From an uncultured Prevotellaceae bacterium (GTDB lineage: Bacteria > Bacteroidota > Bacteroidia > Bacteroidales > Bacteroidaceae), in contig ONAG01000018.1 in the NCBI GenBank assembly GCA_900315745.1, forward strand, positions 1-64,000: a stretch of DNA of 64,000 bases, given 5' to 3'. Position numbers and translations under genes: made by a program. Below the pieces are notes generated by a model. It worked only from the letters and a program-made list of their open reading frames with translations. It had not been told where the DNA came from and did no database searches. This document shows positions 19,073-27,688 of the stretch, piece after piece. Within the stretch, counting starts at the first letter, position 1, and each line of letters begins with the position of its first letter.

Positions 19073-20122
19073 ATGGGCAAGCGCTTACGAGACAACCTCA
19101 CCTCCGACTACTTCAACGCCGCCAACAAGCTGAATGCCAAGACGGCGCGCCGCCGCATCGTAGCATATGTGGAAAGCTACGACGACATATTCTTTTGGCG
19201 AAGCGTGTTGGGTGAATACGAGAACGACTCTCTCTATTTCGAGGTGATGCTGCCTTCCAAGACCAACCTTGCCAAAGGCAAGAAGCAAGTGCTCATGAAC
19301 CTGATAAGCAAGCATGTGGGTGAAGACATGATAGCGTGTGTTGATGCCGACTACGACTATCTCATCCAAGGCGTTACAAAAACTTCAGAAGCCATCATCT
19401 CCAACCCATACATCTTCCACACCTACGTCTATGCCATAGAAAACTACCAATGCTATGCGCCATCCTTGCACGATGTATGCGTGATGGCAACGCTTAACGA
19501 CCACCAAATCTTCGAGTTCGGTGAATACCTGCGCCTGTTCTCACAAGCCATATTCCCTCTTTTTGTATGGAGTATCTGGTATTATCGCACACCCAATTAC
19601 GGCGACTTTTCCATTTCTGACTTCAACAAGGTGATAGAAACAGGACATTTCACATTAGCAAATGCAGGTCCCATCATCTCGAATGTGCGCCACAAGGTGG
19701 GGAGAAAAGTGATGCAACTACAAAAGGAGAACCCCGATGCCAAAGAGTCGTACATGTCGCTCAAGGAGGAACTTAAAGTCTTAGGGGTCAATGCCGACGA
19801 GACATATTTATATATACAAGGACACCATCTCTTCGACAACGTGGTGTCGCCCATGCTTGGCAAGGTATGTGAACGCCTAAGGCGTGAGCGTGAAAACGAG
19901 ATACAGCGAAAAGCCCTCCATTTCACCCAAATGCGGAATGAACTTTCTTGCTACCAACATAGTGTGGAAAGTGTGACCTCCATGCTCAAGAAGAACACTG
20001 GTTTCAAGAAGGCTCCCCAATACCAACGACTCAAAGCCGACATCAAGTATTTTGTGGACATGCTGTCTAACACCAAGCCTAAAGCGGAAACAGAACAACC
20101 AAAAGAAGAAAGTCCTAAATAG
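19073..20122 (+). CDS. DUF4435 (TOPRIM-like) protein
   Basis: Predicted soluble protein of 349 residues. The N-terminal part has the layout of a TOPRIM-like nuclease domain: an acidic residue after a hydrophobic strand (IVAYVESYDD, E34), then MIACVDADYDYL with D91, D93 and D95. YAIENYQCY near residue 122 is another block typical of DUF4435. The C-terminal half is helical and charged and ends in a proline/lysine/glutamate tail. It lies between the ATPase (49 bases upstream) and a small unknown gene (6 bases downstream), so the three are likely co-transcribed. By analogy with AriB and OLD nucleases it may be the effector; activity is not shown by sequence alone. Confidence 0.75.
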   Translation: MGKRLRDNLTSDYFNAANKLNAKTARRRIVAYVESYDDIFFWRSVLGEYENDSLYFEVMLPSKTNLAKGKKQVLMNLISKHVGEDMIACVDADYDYLIQGVTKTSEAIISNPYIFHTYVYAIENYQCYAPSLHDVCVMATLNDHQIFEFGEYLRLFSQAIFPLFVWSIWYYRTPNYGDFSISDFNKVIETGHFTLANAGPIISNVRHKVGRKVMQLQKENPDAKESYMSLKEELKVLGVNADETYLYIQGHHLFDNVVSPMLGKVCERLRRERENEIQRKALHFTQMRNELSCYQHSVESVTSMLKKNTGFKKAPQYQRLKADIKYFVDMLSNTKPKAETEQPKEESPK

Positions 20123-20128
20123 TTAGCT

Positions 20129-20521
20129 ATGAACTGTGAACTGAAAATAGCCTCAAGAGAGACAGCACGCTGGCTGCGCAAGCGTCGTTTCAACGAACCT
20201 GTGACAAGTTATTATGACGTGGATGGAACATTGAAGACCGTCGGCGAAGACGAAGTCACCTCATGGAACAATCCAAGCCACGACAAGGACGCCCGCCACC
20301 AAGTATATGCTGCCCCCACCTTAGCACTGGCACAGACATGGCTAAGAGAAAAGAAACGCTTCGACGTTCTTGTTGACCGTGAGTCCTTTTTTGGAACAGT
20401 AGGCAAATACTACGCCAAAATCATCCGTCTGAAAGATGGTGCCGTCACTCAGACAGGCAAATACCGTACCTTTGAAAAGGCACTCGAGAGCGGCATAGTG
20501 AAAGCTCTACGCACCATGTAA
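20129..20521 (+). CDS. small protein of unknown function, third gene of the ATPase/DUF4435 cassette
   Basis: A 130-residue soluble protein without signal or membrane segment. Its layout is an N-terminal RETARWLRKRRFNEP helix, a YYDVDGTL segment, a central APTLALAQTWLREKKRFDVLVD block and a C-terminal YRTFEKALESGIVKAL helix. This resembles a family of about 130-residue hypothetical proteins that I associate with Bacteroidetes chromosomes and phages, but no function is known to me. The six-base gap to the DUF4435 gene implies translational coupling. It could be an accessory or regulatory member of the cassette, or an unrelated passenger. Confidence 0.7.
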   Translation: MNCELKIASRETARWLRKRRFNEPVTSYYDVDGTLKTVGEDEVTSWNNPSHDKDARHQVYAAPTLALAQTWLREKKRFDVLVDRESFFGTVGKYYAKIIRLKDGAVTQTGKYRTFEKALESGIVKALRTM

Positions 20522-20528
20522 ACTTACA

Positions 20529-20565
20529 GATTGCATTTCTTGTCCTTTTGCATGCAATCGTTTTC
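20529..20565 (+). terminator. hairpin ending the cassette
   Basis: GATTGCAT (20529-20536) pairs with ATGCAATC (20552-20559), followed by GTTTTC. The T run is short, so this is a weak terminator call. Confidence 0.4.
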
Positions 20566-20610
20566 GTGAATTAGGCGGCAAAAAAGCATTATATCCATGC
20601 ATATATGTAT

Positions 20611-20618
20611 TACCTTTG
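20611..20618 (+). promoter_or_regulatory. -7 box of nhaD
   Basis: TACCTTTG is an exact -7 match. It overlaps an in-frame TTG (20616), which therefore cannot be the start of translation; the ATG at 20640 is preferred. Confidence 0.6.
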
Positions 20619-20639
20619 TTGCCATATTCAAAAATCATC

Positions 20640-21971
20640 ATGACATCATTAACCTTAGCCATTGTATTTGTTTTCACCGTAGGCTATCTTTGCATCGCCT
20701 TTGAAAGCAGTTTGAAAATCAACAAAGCAGCAATCGCCCTTCTCATGTGCGTTGCCACATGGACCCTTTTCATGCTTGACCCAGGCAGTTACATCTCTGG
20801 TCTGGCGGAAGAGCTGCCTCAGAAAGTGAGCGAAATCCTAAAGCATCATTTGGGAGAAACCGGCGAGACATTGTTTTTCCTCATGGGAGCCATGACCATA
20901 GTGGAAATCGTTGACAAGAATGGCGGTTTCAACTTTGTTCGTGACATGATAGCCACTTCGAGCAAGCGCAAATTGATGTGGCGCATTGCTTTCATGACTT
21001 TCATTCTCTCCGCCATCCTCGACAACCTCACCACCAGCATCGTAATGATCATGGTGCTAAGGAAGTTGGTGCAAGACCGCAACGACCGTCTGATATACGC
21101 CTCACTCATCATCATCTCCGCCAACAGCGGTGGTGCCTTCTCACCCATCGGCGACGTCACCACCATCATGCTCTGGATAAAGGGAATGATAACCACCCAA
21201 GGTGTAATAAAGGAGATTTTCCTGCCTTCGTTGGTCTCTATGATAATACCGGCTCTCATTCTCCAATACTACCTAAAAGGAAATCTGCCAAAATCAAGCA
21301 ACGACAACCAACAGGCAACCAAGAACATTTTCAGCAGTCGCCAGCGCAATGTCATCTTCATTCTTGGTGTTGGAGGTCTAATGTTCGTTCCCATTTTCCG
21401 TTACCTCACAGACCTTCCTCCTTTCATGGGCATTCTGCTCATCCTCGGCATCCTGTGGACCACCACCGAGATATTCTACCGCAATGTGAAGCAGAAAGAC
21501 AGTTTTTCCAGACGAGTGTCACATCTTCTTGCCAACATCGACATGACAACCATATTGTTCTTCCTTGGCATATTGATGGCAGTGGCATGTCTTGAAGAAG
21601 TAGGAGTGCTGACGATGTTGGGCAAGAGCCTTGACTCCGCTTCAGGTGGCAACCACTACCTTGTAACCGGTGTGATAGGTGTATTGTCGAGCATTGTAGA
21701 TAACGTGCCTTTGGTAGCCGGATGTATGGGCATGTATCCCATAGCCGAGGTAGGCGACATGGCTGTCGATGGCATATTCTGGCAGTTGCTTGCATATTGT
21801 GCAGGCGTAGGAGGTTCGATGCTCATCATAGGCAGCGCCGCCGGTGTTGTAGTGATGGGTTTGGAGAAGATCACCTTTGGCTGGTACATGCGCAAGATTA
21901 CATGGATTGTCTTCGTAGGCTACATCAGCGGCATGTTATCCTACTGGCTTGTCGATACGCTATTGGGTTGA
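20640..21971 (+). CDS. nhaD: NhaD-type sodium:proton antiporter
   Basis: Inner-membrane Na+/H+ antiporter of the ion-transporter superfamily, 443 residues, about 12-13 helices. Family blocks are ETLFFLMGAMTIVEIVDKNGGF, FILSAILDNLTTSIVMIMVLRKL and SANSGGAFSPIGDVTTIMLWIKG. The later helices include SSIVDNVPLVAGCMGMY and VGGSMLIIGSAAGVVVMG, a mirrored repeat with the conserved Asp-Asn pairs thought to bind the cation. The ATG at 20640 is used because the upstream alternative lies inside the -7 box. The gene has its own promoter and ends at a bidirectional terminator. Confidence 0.93.
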   Translation: MTSLTLAIVFVFTVGYLCIAFESSLKINKAAIALLMCVATWTLFMLDPGSYISGLAEELPQKVSEILKHHLGETGETLFFLMGAMTIVEIVDKNGGFNFVRDMIATSSKRKLMWRIAFMTFILSAILDNLTTSIVMIMVLRKLVQDRNDRLIYASLIIISANSGGAFSPIGDVTTIMLWIKGMITTQGVIKEIFLPSLVSMIIPALILQYYLKGNLPKSSNDNQQATKNIFSSRQRNVIFILGVGGLMFVPIFRYLTDLPPFMGILLILGILWTTTEIFYRNVKQKDSFSRRVSHLLANIDMTTILFFLGILMAVACLEEVGVLTMLGKSLDSASGGNHYLVTGVIGVLSSIVDNVPLVAGCMGMYPIAEVGDMAVDGIFWQLLAYCAGVGGSMLIIGSAAGVVVMGLEKITFGWYMRKITWIVFVGYISGMLSYWLVDTLLG

Positions 21972-21994
21972 CACCCATAACAATACAAAGCTAT

Positions 21995-22035
21995 AATTCC
22001 AGGAGGCATGCATGGATGTCTCCCGGAATCTTTTT
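21995..22035. terminator. terminator between nhaD and cysK
   Basis: ATTCC-A-GGAG pairs with CTCC-C-GGAAT (one internal mismatch) and is followed by C and five T. It lies between convergent genes. Confidence 0.6.
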
Positions 22036-22053
22036 AACATCAATTATGGAACA

Positions 22054-23001
22054 TCAAAGAGGATACTCGTCGAAAGCATAGAGCACAGTGGACAGATACC
22101 TCTCACCCGTGTCGGGCAGCAGCACCACCACTTTCTTTCCAGCATTTTCCGGACGTGCAGCCACTTGAGCAGCGGCAAAAGCGGCGGCTCCTGAAGATAT
22201 GCCCACCAACAATCCATCATGCTTTGCGAGAAGTCTTCCCGTGCGGATGGCATCGTCGTTGCTGACATCAACAACCTCGTCCACCACGTTGGCATCGTAG
22301 GTCTTTGGCACGAAGCCAGCACCTATTCCCTGTATCTTGTGAGGACCGCTCTGGCCTCCATTGAGCACGGGCGACGAAAGAGGTTCCACAGCCACGATTT
22401 TCACATTCGGGTTCAGTTCCTTCAGTCTTTTGCCGATACCCGACACTGTGCCGCCTGTGCCTACGCCAGCCACGAAGATGTCAACTTGTCCGTCGGTGTC
22501 TTCCCATATTTCCTTTCCTGTAGTAAGATAGTGTTTTTCTGGATTCGAAGCGTTTTCAAACTGCTGCAGGATGATGCTTCCTGGTATGGAATCTCTCAGA
22601 GCTTGTGCAGCTTTGATGGCACCTGGCATGCCTTCCTTCCCACTTGTCAGCCTCACTTCAGCGCCATAAGCCTTCACGAGGTTGCGCCTTTCCACACTCA
22701 TCGTCTCCGGCATGGTGAGGATTAGTTTGTAACCTTTCACAGCCGACACGAGAGCAAGTCCAACGCCAGTGTTTCCGCTTGTAGGTTCGATAATTGTTGC
22801 ACCTGGCTTGAGCAAACCTTTTTTCTCGGCGTCCTCTATCATGGCAAGTGCTATCCTGTCCTTCACGCTCCCTCCTGGGTTGAAGTATTCCACTTTTGCC
22901 ACGATTGGTATTTCAAGACCTTTTTCTGCTGAAAAACCTGCAAGTTCGAGCAATGGGGTATTTCCTATGAGATTTGTGAGTTTTTTTGCTATTTTCGTCA
23001 T
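22054..23001 (-). CDS. cysK: cysteine synthase A (O-acetylserine sulfhydrylase)
   Basis: Pyridoxal-phosphate enzyme making cysteine from O-acetylserine and sulfide, 315 residues. The cofactor lysine is K47 in NPGGSVKDR. The substrate loop EPTSGNTGVGLAL (near residue 70) and the phosphate-binding GVGTGGTVSGIGK (near 177) are intact, as is GISSGAAAFAA in the C-terminal part. It lies 94 bases downstream of metY on the same strand with no promoter box seen between them, so the pair likely forms a sulfur-assimilation operon. Confidence 0.96.
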   Translation of the reverse strand: MTKIAKKLTNLIGNTPLLELAGFSAEKGLEIPIVAKVEYFNPGGSVKDRIALAMIEDAEKKGLLKPGATIIEPTSGNTGVGLALVSAVKGYKLILTMPETMSVERRNLVKAYGAEVRLTSGKEGMPGAIKAAQALRDSIPGSIILQQFENASNPEKHYLTTGKEIWEDTDGQVDIFVAGVGTGGTVSGIGKRLKELNPNVKIVAVEPLSSPVLNGGQSGPHKIQGIGAGFVPKTYDANVVDEVVDVSNDDAIRTGRLLAKHDGLLVGISSGAAAFAAAQVAARPENAGKKVVVLLPDTGERYLSTVLYAFDEYPL

Positions 23002-23095
23002 GATGATTTTCTTTTTAATGTGTTAAGTTAAGATGTGTTGTTTTCTATTTATAAAAGACTGTATTTCTGTGTTTAGACTGTAATACTTGCGCATT

Positions 23096-24385
23096 TCAGA
23101 TTGCATTGAAAGCATCGTCGAGAGCCTCTATCAAGTCTTCGATGTTTTCTATTCCGATGCTCAGACGGATGGTTGAGGGGTAAATATGCTGCTGTTGCAG
23201 TTCCTCTTCTGACATTTGCGAATGGGTTGTAGTGGCAGGATGGATTACAAGCGACTTCACGTCAGCCACATTGGCGAGCAACGAGAAAATCCTTAGGTTG
23301 TCGATGAATTTCCAAGCTTCTTCCTGTCCACCCTTGATTTCAAAGGTAAAGATGGAGCCAGCCCCATTGGGATAGAGTTGTGTGTAGAGTTCGTGGTCTG
23401 GATGAGTTGCCACGGCAGGATGGTTCACCTTCGCCACCTTTGGATGTTTAGTGAGGTAATCTACGATCTTCAGAGTGTTTTGCACATGGCGCTCCACACG
23501 CAGGCTCAGCGTCTCCAAGCCTTGCAGCAGAATCCAGGCATTGAACGGGCTGATGGCAGCACCCGTATCCCTGAGTATGACGGCACGTATGCGAGTCACG
23601 AAGGCAGCTGGTCCTGCTACATCGGCGAATACGGCTCCGTGATAACTTGGGTCTGGCTTTGCGAGTGTTGGGAACTTGTCGGCATTTGCCTTCCAGTCAA
23701 AACTGCCACCATCCACAATGACACCGCCGAGCGAACTGCCATGTCCACCAATGAATTTGGTTGCCGAATGCACCACGATGTCTGCTCCATGCTCGATTGG
23801 TCTGATAAGGTAAGGAGTGCCGAAGGTGTTGTCGATTATCAGTGGAATATTGTGACTGTGAGCTATTTCAGCCAGTTTTGCAATATTAGTAACGTCTGAG
23901 TTTGGATTTCCGAAAGTCTCTGCATAAATTGCCTTTGTCTCGTTCTTTATAGCCTTCTCCACAGCATCGAAGTCAGCAACATTCACAATTGTGTTCTTAA
24001 TACCTTGGCTTGCCAGCGTATGTGTGATGAGGTTGAAAGTACCTCCATAGAGGTTGTCTGCAGCCACGATGTGGTCGCCAGGCAGCAGGATGTTTTGCAA
24101 TGAGTATGTGATAGCTGCTGCTCCAGACGCCACTGCCAGTCCAGCCACACCGCCTTCGAGTGCCGCCACTCTGTCCTCGAACACGCCCTGTGTAGAGTTG
24201 GTAAGCCTGCCATAGATGTTGCCTGCGTCTCTCAGTCCGAACCTGTCAGCGGCGTGCTGCGAGTTGCGGAACACATACGAGGTCGTCTGGTAGATGGGCA
24301 CGGCTCTTGCGTCTGTCACGGGGTCTGCCTGTTCTTGTCCTACATGTAATTGTAGAGTTTCAAAACGATACTTGTTCTTGCTCAT
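23096..24385 (-). CDS. metY: O-acetylhomoserine sulfhydrylase (Cys/Met metabolism PLP enzyme)
   Basis: Gamma-family PLP enzyme that makes homocysteine from O-acetylhomoserine and sulfide (some members use O-acetylserine), 429 residues. The Schiff-base lysine is K210 in HSATKFIGGHG. The N-terminal FETLQLHVGQEQADPVTDARAVP stretch and the length are typical of MetY rather than MetB or MetC (about 380-400 residues). Blocks such as NIYGRLTNSTQGVFEDRVAALEGG and the C-terminal PATTTHSQMSEEE support this. It is first in the metY-cysK unit and has a long upstream region with a -7 box. Confidence 0.93.
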   Translation of the reverse strand: MSKNKYRFETLQLHVGQEQADPVTDARAVPIYQTTSYVFRNSQHAADRFGLRDAGNIYGRLTNSTQGVFEDRVAALEGGVAGLAVASGAAAITYSLQNILLPGDHIVAADNLYGGTFNLITHTLASQGIKNTIVNVADFDAVEKAIKNETKAIYAETFGNPNSDVTNIAKLAEIAHSHNIPLIIDNTFGTPYLIRPIEHGADIVVHSATKFIGGHGSSLGGVIVDGGSFDWKANADKFPTLAKPDPSYHGAVFADVAGPAAFVTRIRAVILRDTGAAISPFNAWILLQGLETLSLRVERHVQNTLKIVDYLTKHPKVAKVNHPAVATHPDHELYTQLYPNGAGSIFTFEIKGGQEEAWKFIDNLRIFSLLANVADVKSLVIHPATTTHSQMSEEELQQQHIYPSTIRLSIGIENIEDLIEALDDAFNAI

Positions 24386-24494
24386 GACTTTTTCCTTTCT
24401 TTATGATTGATTATTTGAAATTTCTTTTTTATCGCCATCCATCGTCGCCAATCTGCCAAAAATGGAAGAATAAGAAAAGTCTGGATGACGGGTG

Positions 24495-24502
24495 CAAAGG
24501 TA
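24495..24502 (-). promoter_or_regulatory. -7 box of metY-cysK
   Basis: TACCTTTG on the minus strand, 110 bases before the metY ATG. No -33 TTTG at the usual distance was found, so control by an activator is possible. Confidence 0.5.
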
Positions 24503-24696
24503 AGGCTAAAGAACGAGGTATGAAATCACACGACAAAGGCATTTCGCATACCACAAACATGGTATTTGACCCCTTTTAGCATTTTTACACCTAAATAAAA
24601 TAGCATTCAGGTACATATATAGTGCATAAAGACGTAAAAAATACACTTATTAACAAAAATTACCACAACATGCACTATTTTATTGACAATTTGATG

Positions 24697-24704
24697 TAAT
24701 TTTG
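24697..24704 (+). promoter_or_regulatory. -7 box of hppA
   Basis: TAATTTTG matches the -7 consensus. Transcription would start near 24711, giving a leader of about 110 bases before the preferred ATG at 24823. Confidence 0.55.
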
Positions 24705-24822
24705 CGTGAAAAAGTGAAAAGTTTGGCACCAACCCACTCTTTTCCCTCGCAGGCAAATGCCAAACGAGTATTCATTGCTCATACAGAAAAACGGAAACGT
24801 TGAATTTTTAACACATACTTTC

Positions 24823-27024
24823 ATGAACATTCCTGCAGTATTTTGGCTTGTTCCCATTGCCTCGGTGTGCGCATTGGGAATGGCATGGTATTTCTTCAAG
24901 CAGATGATGCGTGAAGAAGAAGGCACACCACGTATGGCAGAAATTGCCGAATATGTTCGCAAGGGTGCGATGGCATATCTGAAGCAACAATATCGTGTTG
25001 TGTTGATAGTGTTCATTGTACTTGCATTGATATTCGCCTTCATGGCATACGTGCTTGGAGTTCAAAATCCTTGGGTTCCATTCGCCTTCCTAACAGGTGG
25101 TTTTTTCAGCGGTTTGGCTGGATTCTTCGGCATGAAGACCGCCACCTACGCCTCTGCCCGCACTGCCAATGCAGCTCGCAGGAGCATGGACCAAGGTCTT
25201 CGCGTTGCTTTCCGTAGTGGTGCCGTGATGGGTCTTGTCGTCGTGGGTCTCGGCCTTCTCGACATCGCCCTGTGGTTCCTTATTCTTAGCGCTTTCTACG
25301 AGGGCAATCCAAAGATGCTTATCATTATCACCACTACGATGCTTACCTTCGGCATGGGTGCCTCCACCCAGGCTTTGTTTGCCCGTGTTGGTGGTGGTAT
25401 CTACACCAAGGCAGCCGACGTGGGTGCCGACTTGGTAGGAAAAGTGGAAGCCAACATCCCTGAAGATGACCCCCGCAACCCTGCCACCATCGCCGACAAC
25501 GTGGGCGACAATGTGGGTGACGTAGCCGGCATGGGTGCCGACCTTTACGAGAGCTATTGCGGCAGCATCCTGTCAACGGCTGCATTGGGAGCCACTGCCT
25601 TTGCAATGAACCCCGACATGCAGATGAGGGCAGTTATCGCCCCAATGATCATAGCTGCCGTGGGCATATTCCTCTCGCTGATAGGCATTTTCCTTGTTCG
25701 GACGAAAGAAGGAGCCACAATGAAAGACCTTCTTCATTCACTTGGCATAGGCACCAATGTGTCCGCCATCCTCATTGCGGTAGCCTCATTCGCAATTTTG
25801 TATTTCTTAGGTATAGAGAATTGGCTTGGTGTTTCATTCTCCGTCATCACTGGTCTTATCGCAGGTGTGATAATCGGCCAAGGAACAGAATTCTACACCT
25901 CTCATTCATACAAACCAACACAGAAAATAGCAGAAGCCTCTCAGACAGGTGCCGCCACTGTTATCATCAAAGGCATAGGCACTGGTATGATTTCCACCAT
26001 GATTCCAGTGGTTACTATCTCTATCGCCATCATGTTGAGCTACCTATGCGCCAATGGTTTCGATCTTAGCATGACTTCATTGAGCATGTCGCATGGCCTT
26101 TATGGCATAGGCATTGCAGCTGTTGGAATGCTCTCCACTCTTGGCATCACGCTTGCCACCGACGCCTATGGTCCCATTGCCGACAATGCAGGTGGCAATG
26201 CAGAGATGAGCGAACTGGAGCCTGAAGTGCGCAAGCGCACAGACGCCCTTGACGCTTTGGGCAACACCACAGCAGCCACTGGCAAGGGCTTTGCCATTGG
26301 TTCCGCCGCACTCACTGCCCTTGCCCTCTTGGCTTCCTATGTGGAAGAAGTGAAGATAGCCATGGAGCGCACAGTGGATGCAGCAGGCAACTTTATTTCA
26401 TCTTATGGCAGCATCAATCCTTCTTCAGCATCGATATCCGACTTCATGGACTACTTCCAAGTGAACCTCATGAACCCCAAAGTGCTGGTAGGAGCATTCA
26501 TCGGCGGTATGGCAGCCTTCTTGTTCTGCGGTCTCACCATGGGTGCCGTAGGTCGTGCAGCCCAATCAATGGTAGAAGAAGTGCGTCGTCAGTTCCGTGA
26601 AATCAAGGGCATTCTTGAAGGCAAAGGAACACCCGACTATGGTCGTTGCGTTGAGATATCCACCCGCAGTGCCCAGCGCGAGATGATATTCCCGTCACTT
26701 CTTGCCATTGCCATCCCCATCGTGGTAGGCATCGTACTTGGCGTTGCCGGTGTCATGGGACTTCTCGTAGGAGGTCTTACTGCTGGATTCACCCTTGCTG
26801 TGTTCATGGCAAATTCAGGTGGTGCCTGGGATAATGCCAAGAAGATGGTTGAAGAAGGCAACTTCGGCGGCAAAGGCTCTGCTTGTCACAAAGCAACCAT
26901 TGTTGGCGACACTGTGGGCGACCCATTCAAGGACACATCAGGCCCCAGCCTAAACATCCTCATCAAACTCATGTCAATGGTGAGCATCGTAATGGCTGGT
27001 CTCACAATAGCCTGCGGCATGTAA
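24823..27024 (+). CDS. hppA: membrane-bound ion-translocating pyrophosphatase
   Basis: Integral membrane pyrophosphatase, 733 residues, about 16 helices, coupling hydrolysis of pyrophosphate to Na+ and/or H+ pumping. The catalytic loop DVGADLVGKVEANIPEDDPRNP and the following DNVGDNVGDVAGMGADLYES are intact, as is the C-terminal DTVGDPFKDTSGPSLNILIK. In GNTTAATGKG the position diagnostic of potassium dependence is Ala, which places it in the K+-dependent class. A Bacteroides homologue has been reported to move both Na+ and H+, so dual specificity is plausible here. The ATG at 24823 begins the normal family N-terminus (NIPAVFWLVPIASV); an earlier in-frame ATG at 24757 sits inside a leader hairpin. 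Confidence 0.94.
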   Translation: MNIPAVFWLVPIASVCALGMAWYFFKQMMREEEGTPRMAEIAEYVRKGAMAYLKQQYRVVLIVFIVLALIFAFMAYVLGVQNPWVPFAFLTGGFFSGLAGFFGMKTATYASARTANAARRSMDQGLRVAFRSGAVMGLVVVGLGLLDIALWFLILSAFYEGNPKMLIIITTTMLTFGMGASTQALFARVGGGIYTKAADVGADLVGKVEANIPEDDPRNPATIADNVGDNVGDVAGMGADLYESYCGSILSTAALGATAFAMNPDMQMRAVIAPMIIAAVGIFLSLIGIFLVRTKEGATMKDLLHSLGIGTNVSAILIAVASFAILYFLGIENWLGVSFSVITGLIAGVIIGQGTEFYTSHSYKPTQKIAEASQTGAATVIIKGIGTGMISTMIPVVTISIAIMLSYLCANGFDLSMTSLSMSHGLYGIGIAAVGMLSTLGITLATDAYGPIADNAGGNAEMSELEPEVRKRTDALDALGNTTAATGKGFAIGSAALTALALLASYVEEVKIAMERTVDAAGNFISSYGSINPSSASISDFMDYFQVNLMNPKVLVGAFIGGMAAFLFCGLTMGAVGRAAQSMVEEVRRQFREIKGILEGKGTPDYGRCVEISTRSAQREMIFPSLLAIAIPIVVGIVLGVAGVMGLLVGGLTAGFTLAVFMANSGGAWDNAKKMVEEGNFGGKGSACHKATIVGDTVGDPFKDTSGPSLNILIKLMSMVSIVMAGLTIACGM

Positions 27025-27060
27025 AAAGAACAAATTTTCAAATTGAAGCCCAAAATAGAA

Positions 27061-27094
27061 AAATGCGGTGGCTGTCATTATGCCACCGCATTTT
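27061..27094 (+). terminator. terminator after hppA
   Basis: AAATGCGGTGGC and GCCACCGCATTT form a 12-bp GC-rich stem with a 9-base loop, followed by T-rich sequence. Confidence 0.8.
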
Positions 27095-27153
27095 CTTGAC
27101 TTTCTGTTTTTACTCCGCACAATCGCCCTTTTAACAAAATTTACCACTACATC

Positions 27154-27185
27154 TTGGTTATTTATAGAGAATAGTTGTAATTTTG
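27154..27185 (+). promoter_or_regulatory. promoter of the His-rich small membrane protein
   Basis: TTG (27154-27156), 21 bases, then TAATTTTG (27178-27185). It gives a leader of roughly 105 bases before the ATG at 27299. Confidence 0.65.
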
Positions 27186-27298
27186 CCAAAAATTTGTAAA
27201 TACACACTCGCACTTCAAACATGCCCATAGGGAATTAACCATGATTCAACCTAAAACATGGGGATACATGAAAGGCAATCTAAAACAACACATAAGAA

Positions 27299-27541
27299 AT
27301 GAGTATTTCTGACGAGACAAGGAGCAGCTCATCGAGCAGCCACCACCATCATCATCATCATAGCGGCAAGAAGCATCACATGGATGACTCCGAGCGCTTC
27401 AAGAAAAAAGGTCTTTCTTCCATTCGTCGCAGAAGGCTTTTGGGGAGGATATTATGGTGGTTGTTGGTACTTGCAGCTATTGCTGTGGTAGTTGGCATCA
27501 TTGTAGTATATGCTTTTGTTCCTTCAACAAAATTCCGGTAA
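27299..27541 (+). CDS. small His-rich single-span membrane protein, unknown function
   Basis: An 80-residue protein. A run of six serines is followed by seven consecutive histidines (residues 15-21) and then a second KKHH patch. A basic segment (RRRRLLGR, 43-50) leads into one transmembrane helix (about 51-72) and a short tail. The positive charges before the helix predict a cytoplasmic N-terminus, so the histidines would face the cytosol; metal binding is a possible but unproven role. It has its own promoter and a terminator on each side, which argues for a real, independently transcribed gene. I do not recognise a family. Confidence 0.7.
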   Translation: MSISDETRSSSSSSHHHHHHHSGKKHHMDDSERFKKKGLSSIRRRRLLGRILWWLLVLAAIAVVVGIIVVYAFVPSTKFR

Positions 27542-27625
27542 CAACGTTGTCAGAACACTGAAAGGATTTGGTTGACGCTGTCAAAATCCTATAAGAAAAC
27601 TGTCACACTTCATATACTCCATAAG

Positions 27626-27670
27626 AAAAAGCCATTTCACAACTCAAAAGAGTAATGAAATGGCTTTTTT
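27626..27670. terminator. bidirectional terminator between the His-rich gene and the GH43 gene
   Basis: AAAAAGCCATTTCA pairs with TGAAATGGCTTTTT (14 bp) around a 16-base loop. The A and T tracts at the ends serve both strands. Confidence 0.85.
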
Positions 27671-27688
27671 GCATTTATCTGCTTCTTG

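Larger units (their letters stand above)
24386..24822. other. long divergent control region between metY and hppA
   Basis: This 437-base AT-rich stretch encodes no convincing gene. It contains the metY -7 box, a short inverted repeat ATACCA-N6-TGGTAT (24548-24565), a 9-bp inverted repeat spaced by 42 bases (24619-24678), the hppA -7 box and a leader hairpin (24721-24765). No known riboswitch was recognised. Confidence 0.6.

Noticed and set aside
27299-27541. His run as vector-derived affinity tag contamination
   Set aside because: The run is seven rather than six His, lies inside a gene with a native Bacteroidetes promoter and terminator, and is followed by normal flanking chromosome genes.
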